NCBI GenBank assembly: GCA_003427395.1
Contig: BFEA01000010.1
Location: forward strand, 6,562,954-6,613,801
Length of the DNA: 50,848 nucleotides
Direction: 5' to 3'
Source of the DNA: Chara braunii
Taxonomy: Eukaryota > Streptophyta > Charophyceae > Charales > Characeae
In this document: in pieces, positions 31,746 through 41,945 of the stretch
How positions within the stretch are numbered: the first letter of the stretch is position 1
Layout: every line of letters starts with the position of its first letter
The notes under the pieces: generated by a model
The model's database searches: none
Seen by the model: only the letters and a program-made list of their open reading frames with translations
Told to the model about the DNA's origin: nothing
Made by a program: the position numbers and the translations under genes

Positions 31746-33543
31746 GTGCGGCAGACGTATATCACGATGTCTTCTTTCTGGAATTGTTTGAAATTGTCAG
31801 TGCTCAAACAATTTATTCCCTTTCTCTTCTATCCAGCCTCACTCATCTTCAGTATTGATGAGGAGACCCCTGGCCTTAGAACCAGACGTCAAGTGGAAGA
31901 GCGGAAGAAGGTTTTGAATGTCCGCTTAGACCAATTGATTTCTGATGTTCGTGGTGCAGGTGTCGAAGTCGAGGCATACGTGCGAGACAAGTTTCATTTG
32001 ACAGCAGCACGAGCTGCTATAGAACAGGCTAAACTAGGCACCGACATCATACAGATTCAGGATGTATTAATCAAGTGTCGACAGACATTTGATGAGTATG
32101 TCATTGAGCAGCTTAGGAAGATTGCAGATCAGAAAGAAGAGAAATAAATAACTGTGTCTGAAGAGACTGTGGATGAAAATATCAAACAGTTAGAAGAAGC
32201 ACTGGAGAAAGAGAAGAAAAAGAAAGAAGAATTACGGAAGAAAAAGAGTGAACAGCAAGAACAGAAAATTAAAGAAATCAGACAAACTGTTGTCAAGACC
32301 GAAGGGGAAGAGCAGGAAATTTCTTTGGCTCAGCTTGTGACTTACCTTGCCCGCCTTGAAATGAAAATTGATCAGTATGGTGAACAGATGCAGACACAAA
32401 TTGATGATGTGGCCGCAGGACTACGGACAATCACAAATCTGGTCAAAGGAAAGCACCATGTGGTTGAGGAAGTCAAAATTGAAAAAGAAAAACCAACGAA
32501 ATTATTAGGAGATGCCATGAAGTCTCTTAAAGTAGAAACTCGAAAACCGGAACAGAAGAAACCGGAAGAGAAGAAACCGGAAGAGAAGAAAGGAGAACCT
32601 TCGAGTCCCCCGAAGTCTCCAAACGAGAAAAAGGACCACACCACACAACCTGAGAAACCGAAAAGAAAAGAGAAAGTCAAAATGAAATTGCCTTTTACAT
32701 TCTGCAACAAGAAATACGAAAATTTATTGTTGTGGATTGTCAAAATTCAGACGTACTGCAGTATGGCCCCTGTTGAACCCGAGTCTTAAGTTGCTTTCTC
32801 TACTTCTTGTCTTGGGGGGGAAGCAAAGGAATGAGTATTGGCCGAAGCCAACGCAGCGGGGTTCGATGACATTGGGGAGTGGGCTGCAACCTTGAATCTG
32901 AAGCAGTTCCTTGGCAAGATCAAGGAACGTTTCCTAGATAAGACAACGACCGACAAGGCCTTTAATCAGCTCACTACCATTTGACAAAAACATTGGACCT
33001 CGGTAGCAGCCTTGTCTAGGGAAGTTGATTGGTTGCTGAAGGTTCCTGGACTGAACCTGCAAGACAATCTTGTATATTTATTCCCGTGCTCTGCCCGAGC
33101 TTATCCGTGGACAACTTGTGGCAGAGTCAAAGTCCGACAAGTACAATTACAGGCAGTTTCGTGATCTGACTCTCCAACGAGAGCAAATGACTTCTCAGGT
33201 TAAAAATTTGTATGCGTCTGTTGTGAAGTATGGTGGTGGTGCAGGTGCAAGAAAGCGGATACTTCGACGCCAAAAATGCCAGGACCACACCCTCGTCGTC
33301 TTTGACGACAATACTATGGAGAAGTGGCCATTGGAGGCCGAGGGTGTGGCAAGCAGCAGTGATTTCGGGAAGGGGGAAGTCACTGCTGTCGTGGTCAACA
33401 AGGGAGGACCACGACCGCCAGTAATGAAGAAGAAAAAACCACGCTCGTTTCCTGAGCATCCCGGAATTGCGGTCCGGAAGCCATGGGAAAAGATGGGGAT
33501 GACACAAGAAACTTGGCAAGAACGGATGGATAACGTGCAATGA
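31746..33543 (+). pseudogene. Element D gag
   Basis: The frame opens MSSFWNCLKLSVLKQF and is followed by charged helices (RRQVEERKKVLNVRLDQLIS). A TAA at 32145-32147 interrupts it. The same frame continues with a strong Lys/Glu coiled coil (EEALEKEKKKKEELRKKKSE), a KPEEKKPEEKK repeat and the capsid start KMKLPFTFCNKKYENLLLWI. A TAA at about 32788 falls where Gln is expected before VAFSTSCLGG. The capsid goes on (AEANAAGFDDIGEWAATLNL, FLDKTTTDKAFNQLTTI, another stop). After a shift it reads IYSRALPELIRGQLVAESKS and YNYRQFRDLTLQREQMTSQV. The N-terminus is uncertain because the upstream LTR/PBS is missing. Confidence 0.88.
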
Positions 33544-33877
33544 CTAAAGTGTGGTACCCAGGTCATGTGATTGCGTGGTGCCCACTAATCCGCAACCCAA
33601 AAGCGAGCCGCCAGTAGGAGTAGCATTTGCTCCCATTGAGTCTGAGGGTTTGGACCAAGATGAAGGTAAGGCGCCTACGACCCCTTCCAACCCCTTGACT
33701 CGCATGGCAGAGGATGGTTCTTCTTCGGCCCATCGTCCAGAACACCCTGAACCTGTCTTATGTACTGTCTCTCTGGACGACTCTCTTGACGAGCTTGGTA
33801 ACGAGTTGCTAGCATTACGAAGCTCGTGGGCTAAGAAATTTAAAAGTCTAATGGTGACCTATTACTCGGGGATATAG
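33544..33877 (+). pseudogene. Element D gag tail with degenerate zinc knuckle
   Basis: After the basic region one frame reads KVWYPGHVIAWCP. The G-H-x4-C half of a CCHC knuckle is kept, but the first two Cys are lost through mutation and frameshift. A Pro/Ser-rich linker follows (EGKAPTTPSNPLTR, then SSSAHRPEHPEPVLCTVSLD). Confidence 0.65.
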
Positions 33878-34118
33878 AGATTGCACATACACGTGTAGGT
33901 GCACTATTGGACTCAGGATCAACGCGATCCTACGTATCCGAGAAGGCAATTTGCAAGTTGCATATCGGAATGAAGGTAAAAAATTTCTCTTGACCTATCA
34001 CGTCTATTCTCGCTGACAAACGCACAATCACTATCTCGCAATGTGTTGATCGTGTCAAATGTCGATCTCACACCAAGGAAGGGAAGAAAATTTTTCACGA
34101 GGTATCCTTCCTTGTAGA
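33860..34118 (+). pseudogene. Element D protease, N-terminal part
   Basis: VGALLDSGSTRSYVSEKAIC is the retropepsin active-site loop with catalytic Asp intact (D-S-G-S at 33910-33921), followed by a TGA at 33991-33993. The frame runs through TITISQCVDRVKCRSHTKEG to HEVSFLVD, where the solo LTR F interrupts it. Confidence 0.88.
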
Positions 34119-35486
34119 TGTAATGACCCGCCAAAAACACAGACTGAGAACACTGCTGATTTATGGGATTTGCCGCTGGAATTAATGCCTTGCTGAAATT
34201 CACGCATTCTGTTGTGATTTCCATGTCTGTGTATGTGTGCGTGCCTGCTGGTTTGCATGCCTGTCTGAGTGCTTGTCGCCTGAGTGTGTGTGCGACCCGC
34301 AAGGGTACTTGTTGGTTGAAAGGCCCTCCCTGCCGGTACTTACCTGTGGCCGTGACTGTGAAGGGTTGCAAGGGGGAAAACACACGAGTAGCGGGGGGTA
34401 GGCCCGCAACACTTAGAGCAGAGGGGAAAAACACTCAAGTAGCAGGTAGGCCGGTACCACTGAAGGAGGCCGAGCAGAAGAAGACAAAAAGTTGGCATTT
34501 TTAGAGGCCCAGTAGCAGTAGGCTAGAGGTAGGCCGGTACCAATCCAAGTAGCCCAGGTCTAAGGCCTGTCCGGAGGTTAGCAGAGACTGCAATGATGTT
34601 TCCCTCCGAAAGGGAGGAGGTACCGGTTGTTGGGAGGCCGCTCGGCCTAGGAAGTCACCGCCCAGGAGGCCAATAGGCCGCTATATCTTTTGGAGGAGCA
34701 AGTAGCTCCTCCTCATTTGCGGTATGCAAGGATTGGCGACATGCTGCTGGAGCGCAGCGCTGGCTGATACAGCGCTGCTTGGAGGTGAAGGGCAGCTGGA
34801 GCTCAGCCTGACTATGGCGAGCAGTCCAACTTGAGGAGGAGGAAGAAGGGGGCGAAGGAGGAGAGTGGCGAGGCACTTACCTGGCTATGGTAGACACCAT
34901 CTTCATCACCTTGTTCGGCGCTGCATCTGGAAGGCCCCAGTTGGGGTAGTGCTGCACCAAGGAAGCTCGAGGCAGAGCTTGGCAGGGCGGACTAGTCAGT
35001 AGCAGCAGCATACCTGCTTTGGGTTGTCCTTTGGACAGGGGTGCAGCGCCATAGCTGCTTTGGGTTGTCCTTTGCACAGGAGGGCAAGCCCCTCCGTAGT
35101 CCGCCATAGCCCATGCATGTGTGAAGAGGTAGAAGGAGGGAAGCCATAGCTATGGTGAACTTGTTGTTGTTGTTGTTGTTGAGTCAGCAGTAAGAGGGAA
35201 CTTCGGATATTGATTCTGGTTCATCCATTCATTGTGATTATTATTATTGAGAGAAGAATAAGATTGGCGAATTGAAGGAGGAAGAGGAAGGGTGAGAGAG
35301 AAGGAGGAATTGTCATTGGTCTTGCTGATTCATATCTTCTTCTTCTTCTTCCTCTTCTTCTTCTTCTTCTTTCTCTCTCCTCTGGTCTCTATCTCTTTGC
35401 AAGTGTTTTCATTTCTTTCGCAATTAGGTGACATTGTCTTTCATTGTGAATTTGCATTTGGGAAATGACCAGGATCGTAACATAGA
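34115..35486 (+). mobile_element. Solo LTR F inserted in element D protease
   Basis: The LTR is 34119-35482 (1364 bp), starting TGTAATGACCCG and ending GGATCGTAACA, flanked by a TAGA duplication (34115-34118 and 35483-35486). Its ends and many internal blocks (CTGATTTATG, AATGCCTTGCT, CCGGTACTTAC) match the LTR of element A read on its own strand, so it is a related but distinct subfamily. It carries TTC-rich and GTT microsatellites near 35160-35390. No internal domain is present, so it arose by LTR-LTR recombination. Confidence 0.93.
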
Positions 35487-36247
35487 GAAGAGTACCTTTT
35501 GACTTGATTCTGGGAATGGACTTGCACGAGGAAGTCATCCCAGATATCAAGTTTAAAGAAAAGATTGTGCAATTGCGTGACGCACAATCTGATTTGAAAC
35601 CAATCAAATTGTTTCATAAGTCTGGCTCTGATTCTAGTCTCTCTTTCTGTTGTATGAATTATCCAGCATTTCGATCGATGGTTTCAAAGAAAAGGTTGGA
35701 ACAGGAAGTAATGATGGTCTTAGTTAAGAAAGCAGGTGAGTCTTCTACTTCCTATCCTCCTCCGATTGAGAAACTCTTAGATGAGTATAAAGACCTACAA
35801 ACTGAACCAACAGGAATAAATGAGCGTGCAATTAAGCACACCATTGAGATTATTCCTGGTAGTAAGATTCCCAAGGGCCCTATCTACCGAATGTCTGCTA
35901 GGAAACTTTAGGAATTAAGAAAACAACTGCAAGACTTAACAAAAAAAGAATGGATTCGCCCTAGCTCCTCTCCTTATGGTGCCCCTGTCTTGTTTGTACC
36001 TAAGAAGGAAGGTGAGTTACGTCTCTGTATAGATTACAGAGGGTTGAATGCCGTCACTGTTCAGAAGGCTGAACCACTTCCTCGCATTGACGACTTACTT
36101 GACCACTTACAAGGATTCAAGTACTTCAGCAAAATCGACTTGAAATCTGGGTATCACCAGATCGAGGTGGAACCCTCCAATCAGCATAAGACCGCTTTCC
36201 GGACCAGGTATGACCACTATGAGTTCGTGGTAATGCCCTTTGGATGA
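35483..36247 (+). pseudogene. Element D protease end and RT fingers/palm
   Basis: PFDLILGMDLHEEV is the protease C-terminal motif, shifted by one base relative to the part before the LTR. Linker and RT follow: AIKHTIEIIPGSKIPKGPIY, RMSARKL then a TAG at 35909-35911, [70 protein letters not shown] (motif-A Asp kept), [20 protein letters not shown] and a TGA where B has Leu. Confidence 0.93.
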
Positions 36248-36619
36248 ACAAATGCCCTTGCCACTTTTCAAAGGTTAATGTGTTTCGTCAATGGTTGGAT
36301 AAGTTTGTCATTGTCTATCTCAATGATATTCTAGTGTATAGTAAAACACTAGAGGATCATGAGAAGCACCTTCGTCTGGTGCTAGAAAAGTTGCGTGAGG
36401 GCAACTTTAAGATTAACTCAAAGAAGTCTGAGTTTGCCAAGTCTGAAGTATTATACCTAGGACACATAATAAACGAAGAGGGTTAGGCCGGAAGAGAAAA
36501 AGATATCAGCAATTAGAGATTGGCCACAACCTAAGTCTATTACTGAACTGCGATCTTTCCTTGGTCTAGCTAGTTATTATAGGAAGTTTGTCAGAAACTT
36601 CTCACTGATTGCTGCACCA
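36248..36619 (+). pseudogene. Element D RT palm/thumb
   Basis: TNALATFQRLM is followed by a frameshift. KFVIVYLNDILVYSKTLEDH has YLND in place of YLDD, so the first of the paired catalytic Asp is replaced by Asn and the enzyme would be inactive. [12 protein letters not shown] and, in another frame, [20 protein letters not shown] complete the thumb. Confidence 0.92.
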
Positions 36620-37225
36620 ATGCGAAGATTGTTAAAGAAAGAAACTATTTGGTTGTGGGATAAGGTCTGTGAGTCTTCCTTTCGGAAATTGAAGTATGCA
36701 CAGACTCACTACCCTGTCCTTAAGATTGTTGACCCGTCTTTGCCTTTCATTGTCACCACTGACGCAAGTCAGTTTGGAATTGACGTTGTTCTCCAACAAG
36801 ATGACGGCAAGGGCTATAGGCCCATATAATTTATGTCTAAACGACAGCCGTGTGACAAAGTCGCCAACTCCACGTATGAAAGAGAACTCTATGCCTTAGT
36901 CTGTGCGTTGGACACATGGAGGCACTACCTGTCAGGGAGACACTTTACTGTGTACTCAGACCACTCAACACTAAAGTGGATAAAAACATAGTCCAGACTC
37001 TCTGACAAGTTGGTAAGATGGTCTGCATTCATTGACACCTTTGACTTTGAACTTAAGACTATCAAAGGTAAGTCTAATGTGGTTGCAGATGCTTTGTCCC
37101 GACGCAATGATTTCTTTCGTGCAATTGTCTCTTACTTGGATGTTGGGAATGACCTGAAAGACCAAATTCGCCAAGGATATGCTACTGATCCTATCTGGAA
37201 ACCAATCATGGATATCCTTGTATGA
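36620..37225 (+). pseudogene. Element D RNase H
   Basis: [20 protein letters not shown], a TAA at 36827-36829 in YRPI-stop-FMSKRQ, STYERELYALVCALDTWRHY, VYSDHSTLKWIKT, a TAG at about 36989 (B has Gln there), DALSRRNDF and a TGA at 37223-37225. The catalytic acidic residues are present. Confidence 0.92.
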
Positions 37226-38629
37226 GATCCGTCCCAACTACCCAACTATAGACTGACTGATGGGTTGTTGTTCTTGATTGACCAAACCGAACAAAAATTG
37301 TGTATACCTCATAAGGAAGAGATTAAGAGTCTGTTGATTGGGGAATGTCACGATTCAGAGCGTCATTTTGGTTTCAAGAAAACATATGCTGAAGTCAGAG
37401 AACGTTTTAGATGGAAGGGACTTAAAGAAGATGTACTAACGTATGTTCGTACCTGTTTAGTGTGTCAGAGAAACAAGTCGTCGCACGAGAATCCTCTTGG
37501 ATTTCTCAAGCCATTACCTATACCAAGCGAACCAGGTGAGTCTATCTCAATTGACTTCATCAGTCTGGTTAAAAGTCGCAATGGTAATAGTCAAGTGATG
37601 GTAATTGTAGACCGTTTATCTAAATACGCTATGTTTGTTCCCTTACCAGCAGAAGCGCGTACTGAACTTGTCATTCATAAGTTTCAGATGCGATGGGTCA
37701 CTGAGTATGGGCTCCCTAAATCCATTGTGTCTGATCAAGATGTCAGGTTCACTAGTCTGCCATGGCAAAAACTGATGGAAGCTTATGGCACGCGGCTGAC
37801 CATGTCATCAGGGAACCATCCCGAAACGAATGGCCAGACTGAACAGATAAACCGTCTGTGCCAGCAGCTTTTGCGCATGTATGTTAGACCCGATCAGATG
37901 GATTGGGACGAGAACTTACCCGAAATTGCGAGTGCATATAACAACAGTGTTCATACTTCCACATGACAAACACCGAATGCACTTCATAAAGGGTGGAAAC
38001 CTAAACGTCTCATTGATGTACTAAACCGGGACCAGTTCCTTAGGTTGCCCCCAGGGACCCGAGAATATGCAATATCGTTCCAGGAGGACATTCCGAAAGT
38101 TAAAGATAATCTAAGGAAAGCTCAACTACGGATGATTGAACAAGCCAACAAGCACCGTTGACCGTTTACATTCAAAGAGGGTGATCTGGTTTGGGTAAAA
38201 TCTAAAGAGTTTTCACTAGAGAAAGATGTGTCCCAGAAATTGCTTCCTATCTATTTTGAACCCTGGGAAGTTCTCAAGGTAATTGGAGATGCAGAGGGAC
38301 CGTCTTATCGCATTGATATTCCCCCTCATCTCAAAACATATCCTGTCTTTCACGCGTCCAAAGACTCCAAACTGTTGCCCTATGTAGAAGGGAATGAATA
38401 TCCAAACAGACCCTCTATGATTCCACCATCTATGGAAGGCAGATATGAGGTAGACAAAATCATAGCACATGGTTACTTTTCTACGGGAGGACGTGGACGG
38501 CCTCAGAAGCAGTTCAAGGTACGTTTTAAGTCCCAGGCACCATCTGAGCACATATGGTTTAGTAAACGAGAACTACTTGAAACTGCTCCTGATATTGTCG
38601 CTACTTATGAACGAGCGTTAAAGTCTTAA
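37226..38629 (+). pseudogene. Element D integrase with GPY/F and chromodomain-like tail
   Basis: The zinc domain is complete (GECHDSERHFGFKK and RTCLVCQRNK). The core keeps all three catalytic residues: SISIDFISL, SIVSDQDVRF and NGQTEQINRL. Stops follow at about 37963 (HTST-stop-QTPNAL) and 38159 (NKHR-stop-PFTF, where B has Arg). The GPY/F module is LLPIYFEPWEVLKVIG with PPHLKTYPVFHASK (Glu for Gly in FGPW). The chromodomain-like end is RYEVDKIIAHGYFSTGGRGR, KQFKVRFKSQ, HIWFSKRELLETAP. It ends at TAA 38627-38629. Confidence 0.94.
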
Positions 38630-39847
38630 ATATTTCTGCGGTGGAACTCGAAAATGGGCCGGCAGGAATGCAGTAACCCTGTTCAGAAGTAGCCTGGGGC
38701 CCAGAACTCAGCCCCAGGCCACGCAGACCTGAGTCGGTCTGCACTGGGCTGTGTGACCAAGACACGCCCAGGCCTGAGTCTGCTGCGTTTGTCTGTGTGT
38801 CCAAACGCTGCACACTGGAAAGTCAAGGGTCAAAGTCAACTGTAGAGTCAAAGGTACCGCGCCCAGGCCCTTGGTTGGATACACTCACTTGTTGTGTGCA
38901 GGTACCCAGACAGCATCCAGGCCGGAAGGAATTCCGTTTCAGACCAATCTGGGCCCTCGTTTGCATTGAGATCTGGACGCATTTGGGCTCCAGACCCCGC
39001 GTCAACGCTACATAAGCGCTGACTTCCTGGCTTTGACATTCATTCTGTCTTGCGTCAATGCTGACTTCATTGACGACGCGACGCTGGCTCGACGCTGCGC
39101 CGCTGGTGGACGCTGGCTTTGTGCTGGCATTTGGGAGATTGCGGTGACGCGCTGCTAGCTCGGCATGGTGGCTGGCTGGCTATTCTCTTCAAGGCATGCT
39201 GATGTGGCAGCTGCCACGCGTTGCTGCTAACGTGGCTACTGCCACGTGTTCTATGGCTGGGACTATGTGACCGGCACTGCTGTTCTGATTCATCGTCACT
39301 CACGAGGAGATCAGGACTGTGGAGAGATCGTGGATACTTACCTGGTTGTCTTCATGTAGACATTGCTCCAGTGCTGATGAGAGACTGATTAGACGTTCCA
39401 CGTGGCACATTGTAGTAGGACTTCAGATATGCGTTCAGACTATTGATTACTTGAGGTGGTGAACGAGGAGTGAGCCCGAAGCAGGAGTGGGTCTTGTACT
39501 TTATTCCTCTCCTTTGTCTAGTCTCCCTCCTCTCTCCTTCGTCTGTGTATGATTATCCCATCTCATTCTATCTGGACACGATTCTGATTATTGGTAATCA
39601 TCAGCAGTCTGATATTCATCTGGGCTTGCATTGTTGACGAGTGTCTTCACGATCTGGGTTCATTGCATCTCCTTCTCTATCTTTTCTTTTCTTATCATTC
39701 TCTCTGCCCGCCGGCCTTTCTCCTGCTGCCTCCCACTTTGAATCACCTCCTCCTTATCTGGATGGTCCTCAATCTTCTTGGAGAGATACAGCGGCTAACT
39801 TTTCACTTTCAAGCAACCAGTCTTCAGCGCAGAATAACAGCAACCAG
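38630..39847. other. Gene-free stretch with ACGTGGC-type palindromes
   Basis: No gene was recognised. Around 39195-39250 the sequence has GCTGATGTGGCAGCTGCCAC and GCTAACGTGGCTACTGCCAC, inverted-repeat pairs built on the motif that clusters at 30790-31345. CCACGTGGCAC lies at about 39400. From 39600 to 39847 it may be the leader of a minus-strand element whose PBS lies at 39848. Confidence 0.4.
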
Positions 39848-39858
39848 CTCCAATACCA
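39848..39858 (-). promoter_or_regulatory. Candidate primer-binding site of LTR E
   Basis: The element strand reads TTGGTATTGGAGC, immediately after a CA-ended LTR end. It resembles the initiator-Met PBS with one or two changes. Confidence 0.6.
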
Positions 39859-39859
39859 A

Positions 39860-40810
39860 TGAAATGATCCTGACTTGATTTCACTTATACGCACACATGC
39901 AATGATGAGAGAGAGCGCACCAAACTCTGAAAACTCGAAATTATCATAAGTGCCACACTTGAAGAAAGTTACAACATAGATTCTGTCTTCAGGCGCTCAG
40001 TGCCAGTCCTTAACACAACTCAACGCACAGCAGAAGGCTCTCCACACATAGGTGAACTGTACTCCCTCTCTCTCTTCGTCTGTCTCTCTCTCTCTACCAC
40101 TCATTACTTGATATACGTGAATATCCTACACTGAACTACTGTGGCCGGCTATGGCCGCCAGGCCTTCTCCTTCCCTAGGCCCTCTTTTTCTCCAGGCGCT
40201 CTTCAGACCTCCAGCACCTATCTCCCCAATGCAACACGCACAAGTCGCCAAGCAGCGCTTCCACTTTGCTCGCGAGTCAATGAGCCCCTGGACTGGACTC
40301 CCCATCTGAATTTATAGTGCTGCTTTGCCCTTATGGCCGCCAGGCCTTCTCCTTCCCCAGGCCCTCTTCTTCTCCAGGCGCTCTGCAGACCTCCAGCACC
40401 TACGCCCCCCAATGCGACACAGCACAAGTCGCCAAGCAGCGCTTCCACTTCACTCACGAATGAATGAGCCCCTGGACTGGACTCCCCGTCTGAATTTATA
40501 GTGCTGCTTCGCCCTTTCAGCCTTTCAGCCTCAGGTAACGGGCCGATAGCTCACTTTTTGCCTGGCCTGGTACAGGTACATCTCCTGAAATGTTGCTGCG
40601 ACTGGGACTCAGGGCCTGAGACTTATTTTTGGGCAACAGGAGCCGATTTTGGACCGGGCCTACCGGTTTAGTCTAGGCCTGTGTCGTCTCAGGGCCTACC
40701 TACAGACGAGGACCTAATGCCTACTGGAACCTACCGGACTCTACAGCCTAAGGCCTATTTTGGGGGACCCCGGGCACAGATTGTGTGCACTGGCAGTCGT
40801 GATCCTTCCA
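39860..40810 (-). repeat. Probable LTR E (minus strand)
   Basis: The low-coordinate end TGAAATGATCCTGAC parallels TGTTATGATCCTGGCC of element A's LTR, and a PBS lies next to it. The other end is less certain; CTTCCA at 40805-40810 is a candidate. No internal coding region and no second LTR is visible, so this is a fragment. Confidence 0.5.
40150..40516. repeat. 182-185-bp tandem duplication within LTR E
   Basis: Units 40150-40331 and 40332-40516 both start TATGGCCGCCAGGCCTTCTC and end in TTTATAGTGCTGCTT.GCCCT. They differ at several positions. Confidence 0.9.
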
Positions 40811-40866
40811 CTTGAGGTAAGATATAATAATGGATGTCATTGGTTGAAGAGACAATTTTATGAGAT

Positions 40867-40930
40867 AAATTTCTATTTTAAGTTTCATGATTTTGAATAA
40901 ATTTCTATTTTAAGTTTCATGATTTTGAAT
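40867..40930. repeat. 32-bp exact tandem duplication
   Basis: Two identical A/T-rich units (40867-40898 and 40899-40930) beginning AAATTTCTATTTTAAG. Confidence 0.95.
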
Positions 40931-41945
40931 CATTTTTCATCATTTCTTTGCTAATTTTTTGTTGGCTTTGTTTTTTTGGATGTGATGATGGTTGTCATTC
41001 TGAGAGCAGGAAGAGCTGGAGAGGGTTTAGAGATATCACCTACGTTTCATTTCACACAGATATTCCCTGATGAGAGAAGGACGAGCAGGGATGGGAATGA
41101 GAAAAGTAGCAACCTCTCATGGGCGTTTCCACAAGCTACGCCTGCATCAAAATTTCCTCCTGCTGGTACGCTATGTTTTAGTTATCCATCAATAGAGCCC
41201 TCAAACCTTTGTGTTTTCTTTTTCTGTTTTTTTCTTTATTAAAATTTAAAATGAGTATTGCGCATTCGTACGGGAAACTTGGGATGTGCAGAAAACCATC
41301 TGTTTTGTGTCTACTGACTCTACTGACAATTCTGTGCGGAATTTTTTGGATTGACTCTCCCCTTCTTGCCTCCTTACCGGTTTGTGGATGTTTTCTGGTC
41401 ACGGTGTTGGTTAGCTCCTGCGCGTGCAGCTTGTGGTCTCGGAACTGAACACACAAAAAAAGACTTTTGACACAATTCTTTAACGTCTTTGTTTTTTTTA
41501 TTATTTTTTATTTTATTTTAAAGAAGGGGCGGGTGGGGAGCGCTCGTTTGGGTGTCGATTAGAAAGCAGTTGAAGGCGTTTCACACAGATGTTCCGTTTT
41601 CTATTTTCATGTTTCAACTTCAGTTCTGCTCTTTTCCGTGTGTGCTGTGGTAAGGTGTGAAATGAAAAGATGACAAGAGTGCCCATTTTTTTTCCCTCCT
41701 TTTTTTCCGCTTCTTCTTTTTGTTTGCCAATCCCCCCCCTTCTTCCCCATGCCTTTGCTTTTGAGTAAACACATTTTCCAGAGCATAGGGAGCTGCACAA
41801 GATTTTGAGAGTGTGTTTGCTGCATATGGTTGAGTGCATCGTGTTTTGGGATGACTATAGGGTAGTATAGACGGCACACTGGCCTGAAGCTTACCTTTGT
41901 TTTCCTGCCTGGTGATTATATCTGTATTTTCCCTGAAAATCGTAC
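40931..41945. other. Unassigned stretch
   Basis: No recognised gene. A plus-strand frame at about 40976-41165 (FHFTQIFPDERRTSRDGN) ends near a GGTACG and could be a host exon. A hydrophobic frame follows at 41251-41448. Neither resembles a known family to me. Confidence 0.25.

Larger units (their letters stand above)
31746..38629 (+). mobile_element. Element D: third chromovirus-type Ty3/gypsy element
   Basis: A plus-strand coding core without identifiable LTRs. Order: gag (31746-33543), ruined CCHC (about 33545-33600), protease (33860-34118, resuming at 35483), RT, RNase H, integrase, GPY/F and chromodomain-like tail ending at TAA 38627-38629. Its coding sequence is distinct from A and from B/C, with a Lys/Glu-rich gag and a D-S-G-S protease. 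A 1364-bp solo LTR (34119-35482) splits the protease. At least ten in-frame stops show it is dead. Limits are the coding limits; the real ends are unknown. Confidence 0.92.
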
